DNA of 32,018 nt, from assembly GCA_013205365.1 (NCBI GenBank), contig JABMNC010000043.1, positions 1-32,018 of the forward strand, read 5' to 3'. The notes beneath the pieces are model-generated. The model saw nothing but the letters and a program-made list of their open reading frames with translations, was not told where the DNA came from and searched no databases. A program made the translations under genes and the position numbers. Every line of letters starts with the position of its first letter. Position 1 is the stretch's first letter. This stretch comes from Cryomorphaceae bacterium (GTDB taxonomy: Bacteria > Bacteroidota > Bacteroidia > Flavobacteriales > Schleiferiaceae). Below are positions 1 to 8,521 of this stretch, in pieces.

Positions 1-180
1 CTCAGCCTCAATCTTTTGGCCATAAACGCTTACCTCATCTCCGGACTGCACTAAATCACCGAGAACGGCAATTCTCCCGTTGATACGAACCGCAGAGGCT
101 TCAATAGCACGGTCCGCTTCGCGCCGGCTGCAAATACCGTGGCTGCTAATGTATTTGTTTAGGCGAATCCCAGGCTCCAC
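1..180 (-). CDS. rluF: RluF-type 23S rRNA pseudouridine synthase, N-terminal S4 domain (partial)
   Basis: Only the first 60 codons are in the window; the rest lies beyond base 1. The translation is an S4 RNA-binding domain: RLNKYIS near residue 6, GICSRREADR near 16-24, VRINGR near 31-36, then GDLVQSGDEV. This order is typical of the N-terminus of large-family pseudouridine synthases, and the opening RLNKYIS..GICSRREADR is closest to RluF as I recall it. Such enzymes isomerise a uridine in 23S rRNA; the catalytic domain is not visible. I start it at a GTG (178-180) because an in-frame TAA lies only ten codons upstream and no ATG lies between. It follows the DUF4197 gene by 28 bp on the same strand. 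The choice of RluF over RluB/RluE is the uncertain part. Confidence 0.75.
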   Translation of the reverse strand, partial: MEPGIRLNKYISSHGICSRREADRAIEASAVRINGRIAVLGDLVQSGDEVSVYGQKIEAE

Positions 181-208
181 GTTGTCTCGAAGGTTGGGTT
201 CTTAGTAC

Positions 209-964
209 TTACTTCTGGAGCGATCCAAAAACCTTGCGCAGAAGTTCGGAGGTTCTTCGAACGGGGTCGCGGCGAATGCGCTCCTCTTCCTTAGCAATTT
301 CACTAAAGAGGGCTTCGGTCGCCTTTTGATTCACATAGGCCACCAGGTCGGTCTGAATGTCTTGGGTTCGTCCCAGAAGGCGTTTATTTTGGTTGATTGC
401 ATTAGCCAGGGGTTCCCAGTATCGTGCAATTTCAACCTCATCCAGCGCGGACTGTACCGCCGGTCGAAACGCTTCTTGAAGGGGTCGCTCCGTTTCATTG
501 CGCAGATAGCGTGTTGCGGAACCCTCTCCTCCGCGAAGAATTCCAAAGGCGTCGCGAACCGACATGCCAACCACGGCTTGCTTGAAGATAGGAAAAGACT
601 TGGAGGCTGCGCGCTCGGCACCCTCGTTGAGTTTCTCTTTCAGCTCTTGAATTTTGGGCATTAATGCCGCTCTCAAAAGTGGATTTGCGTTAATCTTCGC
701 CTCAATATCGGCAACCTCCGGGGGCAGTGCCAGGCGGTAAATCGCTGAGGTGGCAAAGCCTCCGCTAGCACCCAGAAGGTCAGAACCTGTCTTAACCCCT
801 TGTGTTAATGCTTCTTTAAGTCCGTCCGAAGCGTCGGTCTCGGTGAGAGCCTCTGCAGACTTTGGCAAAAACTTTCCCGCAGCCTTTGATACTCCTGTAG
901 GAATTTTTATTTGAGCCTGGCAGGACAGGCTAAGCAAGACTGCTGAAAGAAGGATTACGCGCAT
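209..964 (-). CDS. DUF4197 family exported protein
   Basis: The 251-residue product starts with a signal peptide: a short positive N-end (MR), a hydrophobic stretch to about residue 15, then CQAQ as a likely cleavage region. The lipobox is poor (LSLSC), so I do not call it a lipoprotein. The mature part is helical and matches my memory of DUF4197: GLKEALTQGV near 49-58, a central FPIFKQAVVGMSVRDAFGIL region near 123-142 and TRYLRNET near 150. Function is unknown; location is probably periplasmic. It lies 26 bp after glyA and 28 bp before the rluF-like gene, so the three may be co-transcribed. A TTTG element without the full TAnnTTTG box lies upstream of its ATG. Confidence 0.8.
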   Translation of the reverse strand: MRVILLSAVLLSLSCQAQIKIPTGVSKAAGKFLPKSAEALTETDASDGLKEALTQGVKTGSDLLGASGGFATSAIYRLALPPEVADIEAKINANPLLRAALMPKIQELKEKLNEGAERAASKSFPIFKQAVVGMSVRDAFGILRGGEGSATRYLRNETERPLQEAFRPAVQSALDEVEIARYWEPLANAINQNKRLLGRTQDIQTDLVAYVNQKATEALFSEIAKEEERIRRDPVRRTSELLRKVFGSLQK

Positions 965-990
965 AATGAATAGCTATTCAAAGACCTTGC

Positions 991-2268
991 CTAAGACCAA
1001 ACAAATAGGGGACGGCCTGCCATCATGGCCTTAACCTTATCCCCTACGCGCCGCTGAACCGCGAGATCTTCGGGCTGGCACAGCACGTCGTCAATGAGAT
1101 CAACAACCGCTTCCATGTCGGATTCAACCAGGCCACGGGTGGTCAAAGCGGGAGTTCCAAAGCGAATTCCGCTCGTAACAAAGGGAGACTTGTCGTCAAA
1201 GGGAACCATGTTTTTGTTGGCGGTGATGTGAGCGGCCACTAAGGCGTTCTCGGCCAGCTTACCCGACACGTTCTTGCTGCGCAGGTCCACAAGCATTAAG
1301 TGGTTGTCGGTTCCGCCACTCACAATATGGTAGCCTCGATCAACCATGGCCTGGGCCATGACCTTTGCATTGTTTCGCACCTGGCAGATGTATTTAAAGT
1401 ATTCCTCGCTTAATGCCTCACCATAGGCTACTGCCTTGCCGGCGATGACGTGCTCTAGGGGTCCGCCCTGAATACCCGGAAAAACAGCCATGTCGAGCAA
1501 ATGCGACATCATGCGAACTTCTCCTTTTGGGTTGGTTTCGCCCCAGGGATTTTCAAAATCCTTGCCCATCATGATCATTCCGCCGCGCGGACCACGGAGC
1601 GTCTTGTGCGTAGTGGTGGTCACAAAGTGGCAGTGCGGCATGGGGTCGTTGAGAAGCCCACGCGCAACCAAACCCGAAGGATGGCTTATGTCTGCAAGAA
1701 GCAATGCGCCAACCTCGTCGGCAATGCTGCGAAATTCGGCGTAATCCAAGTCACGGCTGTAGGCACTTGCGCCGCAAATTATCATTTTTGGCTTCTCGCG
1801 CTGGGCGATTTCGCGAATGGAGGGATAATGAAGCGTGCCGGTCTCGCGTTCTAGGCCATAAAAGGTGGCCCGGTAGGTCTTGCCGCTGAAGTTGACCGGG
1901 GAGCCGTGCGTGAGGTGCCCTCCATGGCTGAGGTCAAAGCCGAGGATGGTGTCACCCGGCTTAAGGCAGGCAAGGTATACTGCGGCATTGGCCTGAGAAC
2001 CACTGTGGGGCTGCACGTTGACGTACTCCGCATCAAAGAGTTCCGCGGCGCGGTTGCGGGCGAGGTCTTCTACTAGGTCGACTATTTGGCAGCCACCATA
2101 GTAGCGCTTGCCAGGGTAGCCCTCTGCGTATTTATTGGTTAATACTGAGCCTACAGCCTCCATTACGGCAGGCGAAGTGAAATTTTCGGATGCAATTAGT
2201 TCAATGCCTTCAATTTGGCGTTGATTCTCAGCAGTAATAAGGTCGAATAGGGCGGAATCGCGATGCAT
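991..2268 (-). CDS. glyA: Serine hydroxymethyltransferase
   Basis: The enzyme interconverts serine plus tetrahydrofolate with glycine plus 5,10-methylene-tetrahydrofolate and is the main source of one-carbon units; it is a cytosolic PLP enzyme. The 425-residue length is normal. Visible landmarks are IELIASENF (22-30), the TNKYAEGYPGKRYYGG block (44-59), Q86PHSGSQAN and the PLP-lysine motif TTTTHKTLRGPRGG with the Schiff-base lysine at K222. The cofactor-contacting stretch reads DISHPSGL (193-200) rather than the D-x-AHIAGL of E. coli; this is the usual Bacteroidetes form as I recall and keeps the Asp and His. Start is the ATG at 2268, divergent from fahA with 29 bp between start codons. FolD, the next enzyme in one-carbon metabolism, is encoded elsewhere in the window. 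Confidence 0.97.
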   Translation of the reverse strand: MHRDSALFDLITAENQRQIEGIELIASENFTSPAVMEAVGSVLTNKYAEGYPGKRYYGGCQIVDLVEDLARNRAAELFDAEYVNVQPHSGSQANAAVYLACLKPGDTILGFDLSHGGHLTHGSPVNFSGKTYRATFYGLERETGTLHYPSIREIAQREKPKMIICGASAYSRDLDYAEFRSIADEVGALLLADISHPSGLVARGLLNDPMPHCHFVTTTTHKTLRGPRGGMIMMGKDFENPWGETNPKGEVRMMSHLLDMAVFPGIQGGPLEHVIAGKAVAYGEALSEEYFKYICQVRNNAKVMAQAMVDRGYHIVSGGTDNHLMLVDLRSKNVSGKLAENALVAAHITANKNMVPFDDKSPFVTSGIRFGTPALTTRGLVESDMEAVVDLIDDVLCQPEDLAVQRRVGDKVKAMMAGRPLFVWS

Positions 2269-2274
2269 AGCGTG

Positions 2275-2292
2275 TAACTTGGCGTAAAAATA
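2275..2292. promoter_or_regulatory. Divergent glyA / fahA promoter region with weak -7-like elements
   Basis: Only 29 bp (2269-2297) separate the two start codons. On the plus strand TAACTTGG (2275-2282) matches TAnnTTTG at 5 of its 6 fixed positions, 15 bp before fahA. On the minus strand TATTTTTA (2285-2292) matches at 5 of 6, 16 bp before glyA. If both are real the two promoters face each other and overlap. No Shine-Dalgarno site is seen for either gene. Confidence 0.3.
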
Positions 2293-2297
2293 CGGCC

Positions 2298-3542
2298 ATG
2301 GTCAGCTTTATTCCGGTTTTAGCGCATTCAGATTTCAGCTTTTCTAATCTTCCGTGGGCTGCGGTCCGCTGGAGCGACGGCAGCATTCATCTTGCGACGC
2401 GGATTGGCGACCGAGTGCTGAGCCTCAAAGCCCTTCGCGCTGCGGGAAAGCTCGCGTCTTGGCCTGAGCTCGACCTCGAAACGTTTAACCGCTTTATAGA
2501 TCGGGGTCCCGAGGCCTGGAGCGCAGTTCGGGCGGAACTCATTGAAGCCTATCGCGAGGGATCCAGCTGGGAACATGATTCAAAACGAGCCCTCTGTGAA
2601 TGCGACTGGCAGGATGCTCCTGCGGTGCTGCCCGTGAGCATTGGAGACTACAGTGATTTTTATGCCTCGCGGCAGCATGCCACCAACGTTGGAATGATGT
2701 TCCGAGATCCCGAAAATGCCTTGCTGCCCAATTGGTTGCACCTCCCGGTGGGCTACCACGGCAGGTCTTCAACAATATCCGTAAGCGGTACCGACGTGGT
2801 TCGCCCCAACGGTCAGCGCAAGGGCCCCAACGATCCGACCCCGGTATTTGGACCTTCGGTAAAAATGGACTTTGAGCTCGAGGTCGGAATCATTCTGCGC
2901 GGCGGACCTACGGATGCTTCATGGATATCCGTGGAAAAGGCCGAGGAGCATATTTTTGGCTTTGTTCTATTCAACGACTGGTCTGCGCGCGACGTGCAGC
3001 AATGGGAGTACGTTCCATTGGGGCCTTTTTTAGGCAAAAACTTTGCTTCGACCATGAGCCCTTGGATTGTTTCTTATGAGGCTCTACAAAACAGCCGATG
3101 CGCCGGCGAGGCCCAGGAAGCCCCCCTCCCACTGCCCTACCTGCAGCAGAATCGAAGTTCCTCGCACTGGAACATTGAGCTTGAGGTTGCACTTGCTACC
3201 CCCGACGGGCAGGAGACGGTGGTTTCTCGATCGAATTCAAGCAACCTTTATTGGAGTTTTGCTCAGCAGATTGCCCACCACAGCATCAACGGCTGCATCA
3301 TTCGGAGCGGAGATTTAATGGCATCGGGAACCATTAGCGGCAACGACCCTGATTCCTTGGGCTCGATGCTGGAGCTGTCTTGGAATGGTAGCAAGCCCCT
3401 TGCGCTTCACGACGGCAGCAGCAGAACCTTTCTTGAAGACGGCGATACCGTAGTACTGCGAGGAAGAGCCCAAAACGGCGGCCGAATAGGCTTTGGCGAG
3501 TGCCGCGCGGCCCTTTTACCGGCAAAGCGATGGCAGAAGTAG
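2298..3542 (+). CDS. fahA: Fumarylacetoacetase
   Basis: This enzyme hydrolyses fumarylacetoacetate to fumarate and acetoacetate, the last step of tyrosine/homogentisate catabolism. The 414 residues match full-length FAH: an SH3-like N-terminal domain, then the catalytic FAH domain from about residue 115. Metal and catalytic residues of mouse FAH align with a constant offset of six: D120 (D126), H127 (H133), E193 and E195 (E199/E201), D227 (D233) and K247 (K253), within DFYASRQHATN, DFELEVGII, FNDWSARD and LGKNFAS. GTISGNDPDSLGSMLEL follows near 344-360. The start ATG at 2298 gives the family's usual opening (SFIPV). The stop overlaps the start of the RelA/SpoT gene, so the two are probably translationally coupled. 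No other tyrosine-degradation gene is present in the window. Confidence 0.96.
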   Translation: MVSFIPVLAHSDFSFSNLPWAAVRWSDGSIHLATRIGDRVLSLKALRAAGKLASWPELDLETFNRFIDRGPEAWSAVRAELIEAYREGSSWEHDSKRALCECDWQDAPAVLPVSIGDYSDFYASRQHATNVGMMFRDPENALLPNWLHLPVGYHGRSSTISVSGTDVVRPNGQRKGPNDPTPVFGPSVKMDFELEVGIILRGGPTDASWISVEKAEEHIFGFVLFNDWSARDVQQWEYVPLGPFLGKNFASTMSPWIVSYEALQNSRCAGEAQEAPLPLPYLQQNRSSSHWNIELEVALATPDGQETVVSRSNSSNLYWSFAQQIAHHSINGCIIRSGDLMASGTISGNDPDSLGSMLELSWNGSKPLALHDGSSRTFLEDGDTVVLRGRAQNGGRIGFGECRAALLPAKRWQK

Positions 3543-5725
3543 ATTTCGTTAAGGTAGTCAGGGCTCAGTACAGGGCCTTACTTAAGTCTGTTACCGACCG
3601 AGGTGCAGACAAAGACGACCTGGACCTAATAAAGCGGGCCTTCAAGGTAGCCGAAGACGCCCACAAAAACGTGCGACGAAAGTCGGGCGAACCCTACATC
3701 ACCCACCCTCTTGCGGTTGCGTTGATTGTATCTCGCGAAATTGGTCTTGGCCCCCTGTCGATTGCTGCTGCACTAATGCACGACGTGATCGAAGATTCCG
3801 AGTACACCAAAGAGGATTTAGATCATTTGTTTGGGGCCAATGTGGCTTACATCGTTGAGGGCCTGACTAAAATTCAAGGAATTTTTGACATGGATACCTC
3901 CATGCAAAGCGAGAATTTTAGAAAGCTCCTTATCAGTATTAGCGACGACGTGCGGGTAGTGCTTATTAAGATGGCAGACCGGCTGCACAACATGCGCACG
4001 ATGGACTCCATGAGCCATTCGAAGCAGCTCAAAATTTCGTCGGAGACGATGTACATTTTTGTGCCCCTGGCCCACCGAATGGGCTTGTATTCGTTTAAAC
4101 AGGAGTACGAAGACCTGAGCCTGAAGTATCTAGAGCCTGAAGTATATAAAGATTTAGAGCAAAAGATGAGCGATGCCGAAGAGCTTGATGGGGGCTACCT
4201 CGAGCAATTCAGTATGAGCCTTGAGGATTTGCTGCACTCAGAAGGCTTTCAGTTCTCCCTAAAAAGGCGCACCAAGGGAATCTACAGCATACGCCGCAAA
4301 ATGGTCAACCAAGAGCTGCCCTTTGAGGAGGTTTACGACAAGTATGCCGTGCGGATCATCCTGGATGCCGGAACAAAGCGAGAAATGGCCGAAATATGGC
4401 GAGCTTATTCGCTCATTACCTCGATATACCGACCCAATCCGCGGCGGCTTCGCGACTGGGTTACGACCCCAAAGGCCAACGGCTACGAATCGCTGCACAT
4501 TACCGTGATGGGCCCTGAAGGCCATTGGATTGAGATTCAGATCCGCTCTAAGCGCATGGACGACCATGCGGAGCAGGGCTATGCCGCACATTGGCGGTAT
4601 AAAGAAGACGGCTCGGGCAGTACCGCCCTGGATTCATGGATCAGCCGAATAAGAGAAGTTATTGAAGGTCAGTCTGATAATGCTATTGAGTTCGTTGACA
4701 ACTTCAAGATTCAGCTGCTTACCGACGAAATTTTTGTCTTTACCCCCAAGGGCAAAATGCTAACCCTCCCCAAGCACTCTAGCCCCCTCGATTTTGCCTT
4801 TGAGATCCACTCTGACTTGGGAATGAATACCCTGGGAGCCAAGGTTAATGGCCAGCTTGTGTCCCTGAACTACATGCTTCAAAGTGGCGATCAGGTTCAA
4901 GTGATTAGCAGCGAAACCCAAAGTCCTCAAGAGTCTTGGCTCGACTGGGTCAATTCTCCCAAGGCAAAATCCAAACTACGGTCCTACTTTAGGGATCGAC
5001 TCCGCACCAACGAGTCAGAAGGGAAAGAGCGGATGGAGCGCTTGCTGCGGCGGGCCAAGATTGAGCCCAATCAGTCGACTATACAGCGAATGCTCAATTT
5101 TTATGGACTGCGCACCCCTAAAGAACTCTACCTCAAGTTTGGCAAGGGAGAGCTGGACGGTACTCGATTGAGGGAGTTTTTGCGCGAAGACCGCGGCGGT
5201 TTTTACCAATACATTATTCGCCGATTTCGACCCAAGAACAAGGACGGTGCGGTAAAAGAAGTAAGTTCGGCCACCGGCGTTCTTTTTGGCCCCGACGAAG
5301 TGGTACTAGAATGCGAACTTGCCACCTGCTGCCAGCCCATTCACGGAGACAGCATATTTGGCTACATCGAAAAAGACGGAATTCAGGTGCACCGAACCGA
5401 CTGTCCTAAGGCTCTTAAGTTGCAAAGCCAGTTCACGGAACGGGTGATCAAGGCCATTTGGAATCTTGGGAGCCGTCCGGGCTTTAATGCCCTGCTTCGT
5501 TTTTCTGGAATTGACTCTAAGGGCTTGATTCTAAAGGTCACCAAGGTAATTTCTAGCGACATGCAAATTGACATTCGGGCCCTTCATATTGACGGAAGCG
5601 ACGGGGTTTTTCAAGGCACAGTGAGTGTAAACGTCTCGGACCGAAGCCACCTGACCGACCTGGTGCAGCAACTAAAGGCCGTCAAGGGCATCGATCGGGT
5701 CGATCGAGAGATTTCTGCCCATTAG
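3530..5725 (+). CDS. spoT: Bifunctional (p)ppGpp synthetase/hydrolase, RelA/SpoT family
   Basis: The protein makes and hydrolyses the stringent-response alarmone (p)ppGpp. I start it at ATG 3530 (731 aa); a GTG at 3500 would add ten unconserved residues and extend the overlap with fahA to 43 bp instead of 13 bp. Domains in order: HD hydrolase (about 40-190) with HDVIED at 84-89 and MADRLHN near 148-154, both intact, so hydrolase activity is expected; synthetase (about 235-360) with KGIYSIRRKM and ANGYESLHI..EIQIRSKRMDDHAEQG; TGS domain (about 390-460) beginning IFVFTPKG; a Zn-finger-like region with CCQPIHGD and RTDCPKA; and a C-terminal ACT domain (about 650-731). The stop codon overlaps the opposing queE stop, leaving no room for a terminator between them. 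Confidence 0.96.
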   Translation: MAEVDFVKVVRAQYRALLKSVTDRGADKDDLDLIKRAFKVAEDAHKNVRRKSGEPYITHPLAVALIVSREIGLGPLSIAAALMHDVIEDSEYTKEDLDHLFGANVAYIVEGLTKIQGIFDMDTSMQSENFRKLLISISDDVRVVLIKMADRLHNMRTMDSMSHSKQLKISSETMYIFVPLAHRMGLYSFKQEYEDLSLKYLEPEVYKDLEQKMSDAEELDGGYLEQFSMSLEDLLHSEGFQFSLKRRTKGIYSIRRKMVNQELPFEEVYDKYAVRIILDAGTKREMAEIWRAYSLITSIYRPNPRRLRDWVTTPKANGYESLHITVMGPEGHWIEIQIRSKRMDDHAEQGYAAHWRYKEDGSGSTALDSWISRIREVIEGQSDNAIEFVDNFKIQLLTDEIFVFTPKGKMLTLPKHSSPLDFAFEIHSDLGMNTLGAKVNGQLVSLNYMLQSGDQVQVISSETQSPQESWLDWVNSPKAKSKLRSYFRDRLRTNESEGKERMERLLRRAKIEPNQSTIQRMLNFYGLRTPKELYLKFGKGELDGTRLREFLREDRGGFYQYIIRRFRPKNKDGAVKEVSSATGVLFGPDEVVLECELATCCQPIHGDSIFGYIEKDGIQVHRTDCPKALKLQSQFTERVIKAIWNLGSRPGFNALLRFSGIDSKGLILKVTKVISSDMQIDIRALHIDGSDGVFQGTVSVNVSDRSHLTDLVQQLKAVKGIDRVDREISAH

Positions 5726-6330
5726 GGCATCCCAATGTACTTGTGCGCTTGAAGGCCAAGGCGCCATTGGGGCTTGGACTCCAGGTATGCAATGATTTTG
5801 GGTAAATTTTGATCGCGACGTGACCATTCCGGCTGAAGGAAGCGTTCAATTTGCGGCCCGCACTGAGCGGAATGCATTTCTGCCCACTTAAAATCGTCGT
5901 CGTTGTAAACAATTACCTTGAGTTCATTGGCCAAACCATACCACTCGGGTTTGGGCGATTTATTTTTTTTAGGCGAAAGGCAGACCCAATCCCAGCTGCC
6001 CGTAACGGGATAGGCACCACTCGTTTCGAGATGAACCTTGAGTCCGCGCGCTTTGAGGCCTTCGGTGAGCGGACCCATGTCCCACATCAAGGGCTCACCC
6101 CCGGTGATGACCACGGTAGTGTCGTTGGGGCCTGGCATCTGAATGAGGTCCTCGAGTTCCGTCAAGGGATGAACACTCGCATCCCAGGATTCTTTGACGT
6201 CGCACCAATGGCATCCTACGTCGCAGCCACCGATCCGCATAAAAAACGAAGAGCGGCCCGTGTGTGCTCCTTCGCCTTGAACGGTGCGAAATGCCTCCAT
6301 GAGAGGCAATGCCTTGGATTTAGAGACCAC
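5722..6330 (-). CDS. queE: 7-carboxy-7-deazaguanine synthase (radical SAM, queuosine pathway)
   Basis: QueE converts 6-carboxytetrahydropterin into 7-carboxy-7-deazaguanine on the way to preQ0 and queuosine. At 202 residues it is short, as normal for QueE. It shows the opening LMEAFRTVQGEGAHTG, the radical-SAM cluster motif C36-x3-C40-x2-C43 in GGCDVGCHWCD, VVITGGEPL near 73-81, and ETSGAY for SAM binding. The CDVKESWDA continuation is the Bacteroidetes form. Start is GTG 6330: an in-frame TGA lies just upstream, and ATG 6300 would delete the conserved LPL lead-in. It overlaps the folD stop by 11 bp and is the last gene of the ffh-folD-queE unit. Its usual substrate supplier, a QueD-like protein, is encoded at 14833-15258. 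Confidence 0.95.
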   Translation of the reverse strand: MVSKSKALPLMEAFRTVQGEGAHTGRSSFFMRIGGCDVGCHWCDVKESWDASVHPLTELEDLIQMPGPNDTTVVITGGEPLMWDMGPLTEGLKARGLKVHLETSGAYPVTGSWDWVCLSPKKNKSPKPEWYGLANELKVIVYNDDDFKWAEMHSAQCGPQIERFLQPEWSRRDQNLPKIIAYLESKPQWRLGLQAHKYIGMP

Positions 6331-7174
6331 GTGCAGCTCGTAGCGTATTCATAAGAAGTCCGACTCGGGTCATTAGACCAACCCCTCCGGGGACCGGCGT
6401 TATGGCCGAGGCGACGGGTTCGACCCCAGCAAAGTCTACGTCTCCAACCAGCTTACCTTCTACCCTAGTGATGCCTACATCGATGACGACTGCACCAGGC
6501 TTGACCATGCCGGCCGTTACAAAATTGGGTTTGCCTGTCGCCGCAACAAGAATATCGGCTGATCGGCACAATTCCTCTAAATTGGTGGTACGGCTGTGGG
6601 CCATGGTCACCGTAGCGTTGCCCATTTCGGTATTGCGGCTCAAGAGTATGCTCATTGGCATTCCCACGATGTTGCTACGGCCTAGCACAAGGGCATTTTT
6701 GCCCGCAGGGCTGAGTCCGAAATGCTGAAGAAGAAGTATGATTCCATAGGGAGTCGCAGGTAAGTAGGTGGGCAAGCCAAGAACCATAAGCCCCACATTT
6801 TTTGGATGAAAGCCATCGACATCCTTGACCGGATCAATGGCGAGAAGTACTTCGTTAGAATTGATTTGCTTGGGCAAGGGAAGCTGCACAATGAAACCGT
6901 CTATATTGGGATTACGATTGAGTCCGTCCACCTGCTTGAGCAAATCCTGCTGGCTGCAGTCAGATGCCAACTCAATGAGGGTTGACGTGAAGCCCACCTC
7001 TTGGCAGTCGCGGACTTTACCTCGAACGTAGGCTTGGCTCGCGGGGTCATTCCCGACCAATACGGCTGCAAGGTGCGGAGCACGTCGGCCCTGAGCCAAA
7101 AGCCCGGCAACTTCTTTGCGGATTATGGACTTCCAGGACTGGGCCGCTTCACGACCGTTGAGAATTAGGGCCAT
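6320..7174 (-). CDS. folD: Bifunctional methylenetetrahydrofolate dehydrogenase / methenyltetrahydrofolate cyclohydrolase
   Basis: FolD oxidises 5,10-methylene-THF with NADP and hydrolyses the product to 10-formyl-THF, feeding purine and formyl-Met synthesis. The 284-residue length is normal. Landmarks: Y49-x3-K53 with the catalytic lysine, GFIVQLPLPKQ at 93-102, DVDGFHPKNVG at 118-128, the nucleotide-binding VLGRSNIVGMP stretch, and the C-terminal PVPGGVGLMTR loop. Start ATG 7174 overlaps the ffh stop as TAATG, so reinitiation after ffh is likely. Confidence 0.97.
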   Translation of the reverse strand: MALILNGREAAQSWKSIIRKEVAGLLAQGRRAPHLAAVLVGNDPASQAYVRGKVRDCQEVGFTSTLIELASDCSQQDLLKQVDGLNRNPNIDGFIVQLPLPKQINSNEVLLAIDPVKDVDGFHPKNVGLMVLGLPTYLPATPYGIILLLQHFGLSPAGKNALVLGRSNIVGMPMSILLSRNTEMGNATVTMAHSRTTNLEELCRSADILVAATGKPNFVTAGMVKPGAVVIDVGITRVEGKLVGDVDFAGVEPVASAITPVPGGVGLMTRVGLLMNTLRAARGL

Positions 7175-8505
7175 TATTTTATGCGGTTCATCATAGACAT
7201 GAGCTGGCTGCGACCGCCCGGCCCCTGCATCATCTTCATCATTCGACTCATTTCGTCAAACTGCTTGATCAGTTTATTGAGGTCTGAAACAGTGCGGCCG
7301 CTTCCTTGCGCAATGCGGATTCTTCGGCTGCCGTTAATTATACTTGGATTGCTACGCTCTGCAGGAGTCATGGAGCGTATCATGGCCTCAAGGTGCTTGA
7401 ACGCGTCGTCAGGAATGTCCATTCCCTTCATGGCCTTGCCGACTCCCGGAATCATGCCCATGAGGTCCTTCATGTTGCCCATCTTCTTAATCTGCTGAAT
7501 CTGCTCGAGAAAATCATCAAAACCAAACTTATTGGTGGCAATTTTCTTGTTGATTTTGCGATTGGCCTCCTCGTCAAACTGCTCCTGCGCCCGCTCCACC
7601 AAAGAAATGACGTCTCCCATTCCCAAAATTCGGTCGGCCATGCGGTCGGGATGAAAGACATCCAGGGCATCCATTTTTTCGCCAGTCCCGATAAACTTAA
7701 TGGGCTTTTGGACCACCTGGCGAATGCTAAGGGCCGCTCCGCCGCGAGTGTCGCCGTCTAGCTTGGTCAGAATTACCCCGGTAAAGTCCAAAACATCGTT
7801 GAATGCTTTGGCCGTATTCACGGCATCCTGGCCGGTCATGGAGTCTACTACAAATAGAATTTCTTGGGGCTGAGTGGCCTCTCGAATCGACGAAATCTCG
7901 CGCATCAAAACCTCATCCACCGCCAGGCGACCGGCCGTATCGATCAGAAGGTAGTTGAATCCGTTTTGCTTGGCGTAGGACTGCGCCTCTCGAGCAATTT
8001 TTACTGCATCCTTCTCGCCTTCAATGCTAAATACCTCGACACTTATCTGCTCGCCAAGCGTTTTAAGCTGGTTAACCGCAGCCGGACGGTGCACGTCGGC
8101 AGCAGCCAAAAGAACCTTGCGGCCCTTTTTGCGCTTGAGCATGCTGCCAAGTTTTGCCGTGAAGGTGGTCTTACCCGAGCCCTGAAGGCCCGCCATAAGT
8201 ACCGTTTGAAGTCCGGTGCCTGAGGCGAGTTCGCTGGCGGTTCCGCCCATGAGTTCGGCGATCTCGTCGCGCACAATTTTGACCATCAACTGGCCAGGCT
8301 CCAAGGACTTGAGCACGTTTTGGCCCATTGCGCGGTCTTTGACGCGGTCGGTAAAGTCCTTGGCGAGTTTGTAGTTTACGTCGGCGTCCACCAGGGCACG
8401 ACGTATGTCTTTGACGGCTTCGGCTATGTTGATGTCCGAAATTTTACTGCGTCCCGACAAACGGTGCAGCGCGGAATCAATTTTTTCGCTCAGGGATTCA
8501 AACAT
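7174..8505 (-). CDS. ffh: Signal recognition particle protein Ffh
   Basis: Ffh binds signal sequences and 4.5S RNA and, with FtsY, targets nascent membrane proteins to the translocon. The 443-residue protein has an N domain (1-95), the GTPase G domain with the P-loop GLQGSGKTT at 106-114, DTAGRL and TKLDGDTRGGAAL, and a methionine-rich M domain from about 330 (KKMGNMKDLMGMIPG, RMMKMMQG). The RNA-binding SRRIRIAQGSGR stretch is present. The ATG at 8505 is preceded at 8 bp by a perfect -7 box, TAACTTTG, whose TAA is also the stop codon of the upstream pirin gene. It heads the ffh-folD-queE run. No 4.5S RNA gene was recognised in the window. Confidence 0.98.
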   Translation of the reverse strand: MFESLSEKIDSALHRLSGRSKISDINIAEAVKDIRRALVDADVNYKLAKDFTDRVKDRAMGQNVLKSLEPGQLMVKIVRDEIAELMGGTASELASGTGLQTVLMAGLQGSGKTTFTAKLGSMLKRKKGRKVLLAAADVHRPAAVNQLKTLGEQISVEVFSIEGEKDAVKIAREAQSYAKQNGFNYLLIDTAGRLAVDEVLMREISSIREATQPQEILFVVDSMTGQDAVNTAKAFNDVLDFTGVILTKLDGDTRGGAALSIRQVVQKPIKFIGTGEKMDALDVFHPDRMADRILGMGDVISLVERAQEQFDEEANRKINKKIATNKFGFDDFLEQIQQIKKMGNMKDLMGMIPGVGKAMKGMDIPDDAFKHLEAMIRSMTPAERSNPSIINGSRRIRIAQGSGRTVSDLNKLIKQFDEMSRMMKMMQGPGGRSQLMSMMNRIK

Positions 8506-8513
8506 AATCCCGG

Positions 8514-8521
8514 CAAAGTTA
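8514..8521 (-). promoter_or_regulatory. Predicted -7 promoter box of the ffh-folD-queE unit (TAACTTTG)
   Basis: This is a perfect match to the Bacteroidetes TAnnTTTG element, 8 bp before the ffh start codon. The expected transcription start falls about 4 nt after the box, giving a leader of a few nucleotides. The first three bases are the pirin stop codon. Confidence 0.6.

Noticed and set aside
1688..1712. DISHPSGL in SHMT instead of AHIAGL, as a possible active-site change
   Set aside because: The Asp and His are kept and this is the normal Bacteroidetes form as I recall it.
3500..3530. GTG at 3500 as start of the RelA/SpoT gene
   Set aside because: It adds ten unconserved residues and a 43-bp overlap with fahA; ATG 3530 fits better.
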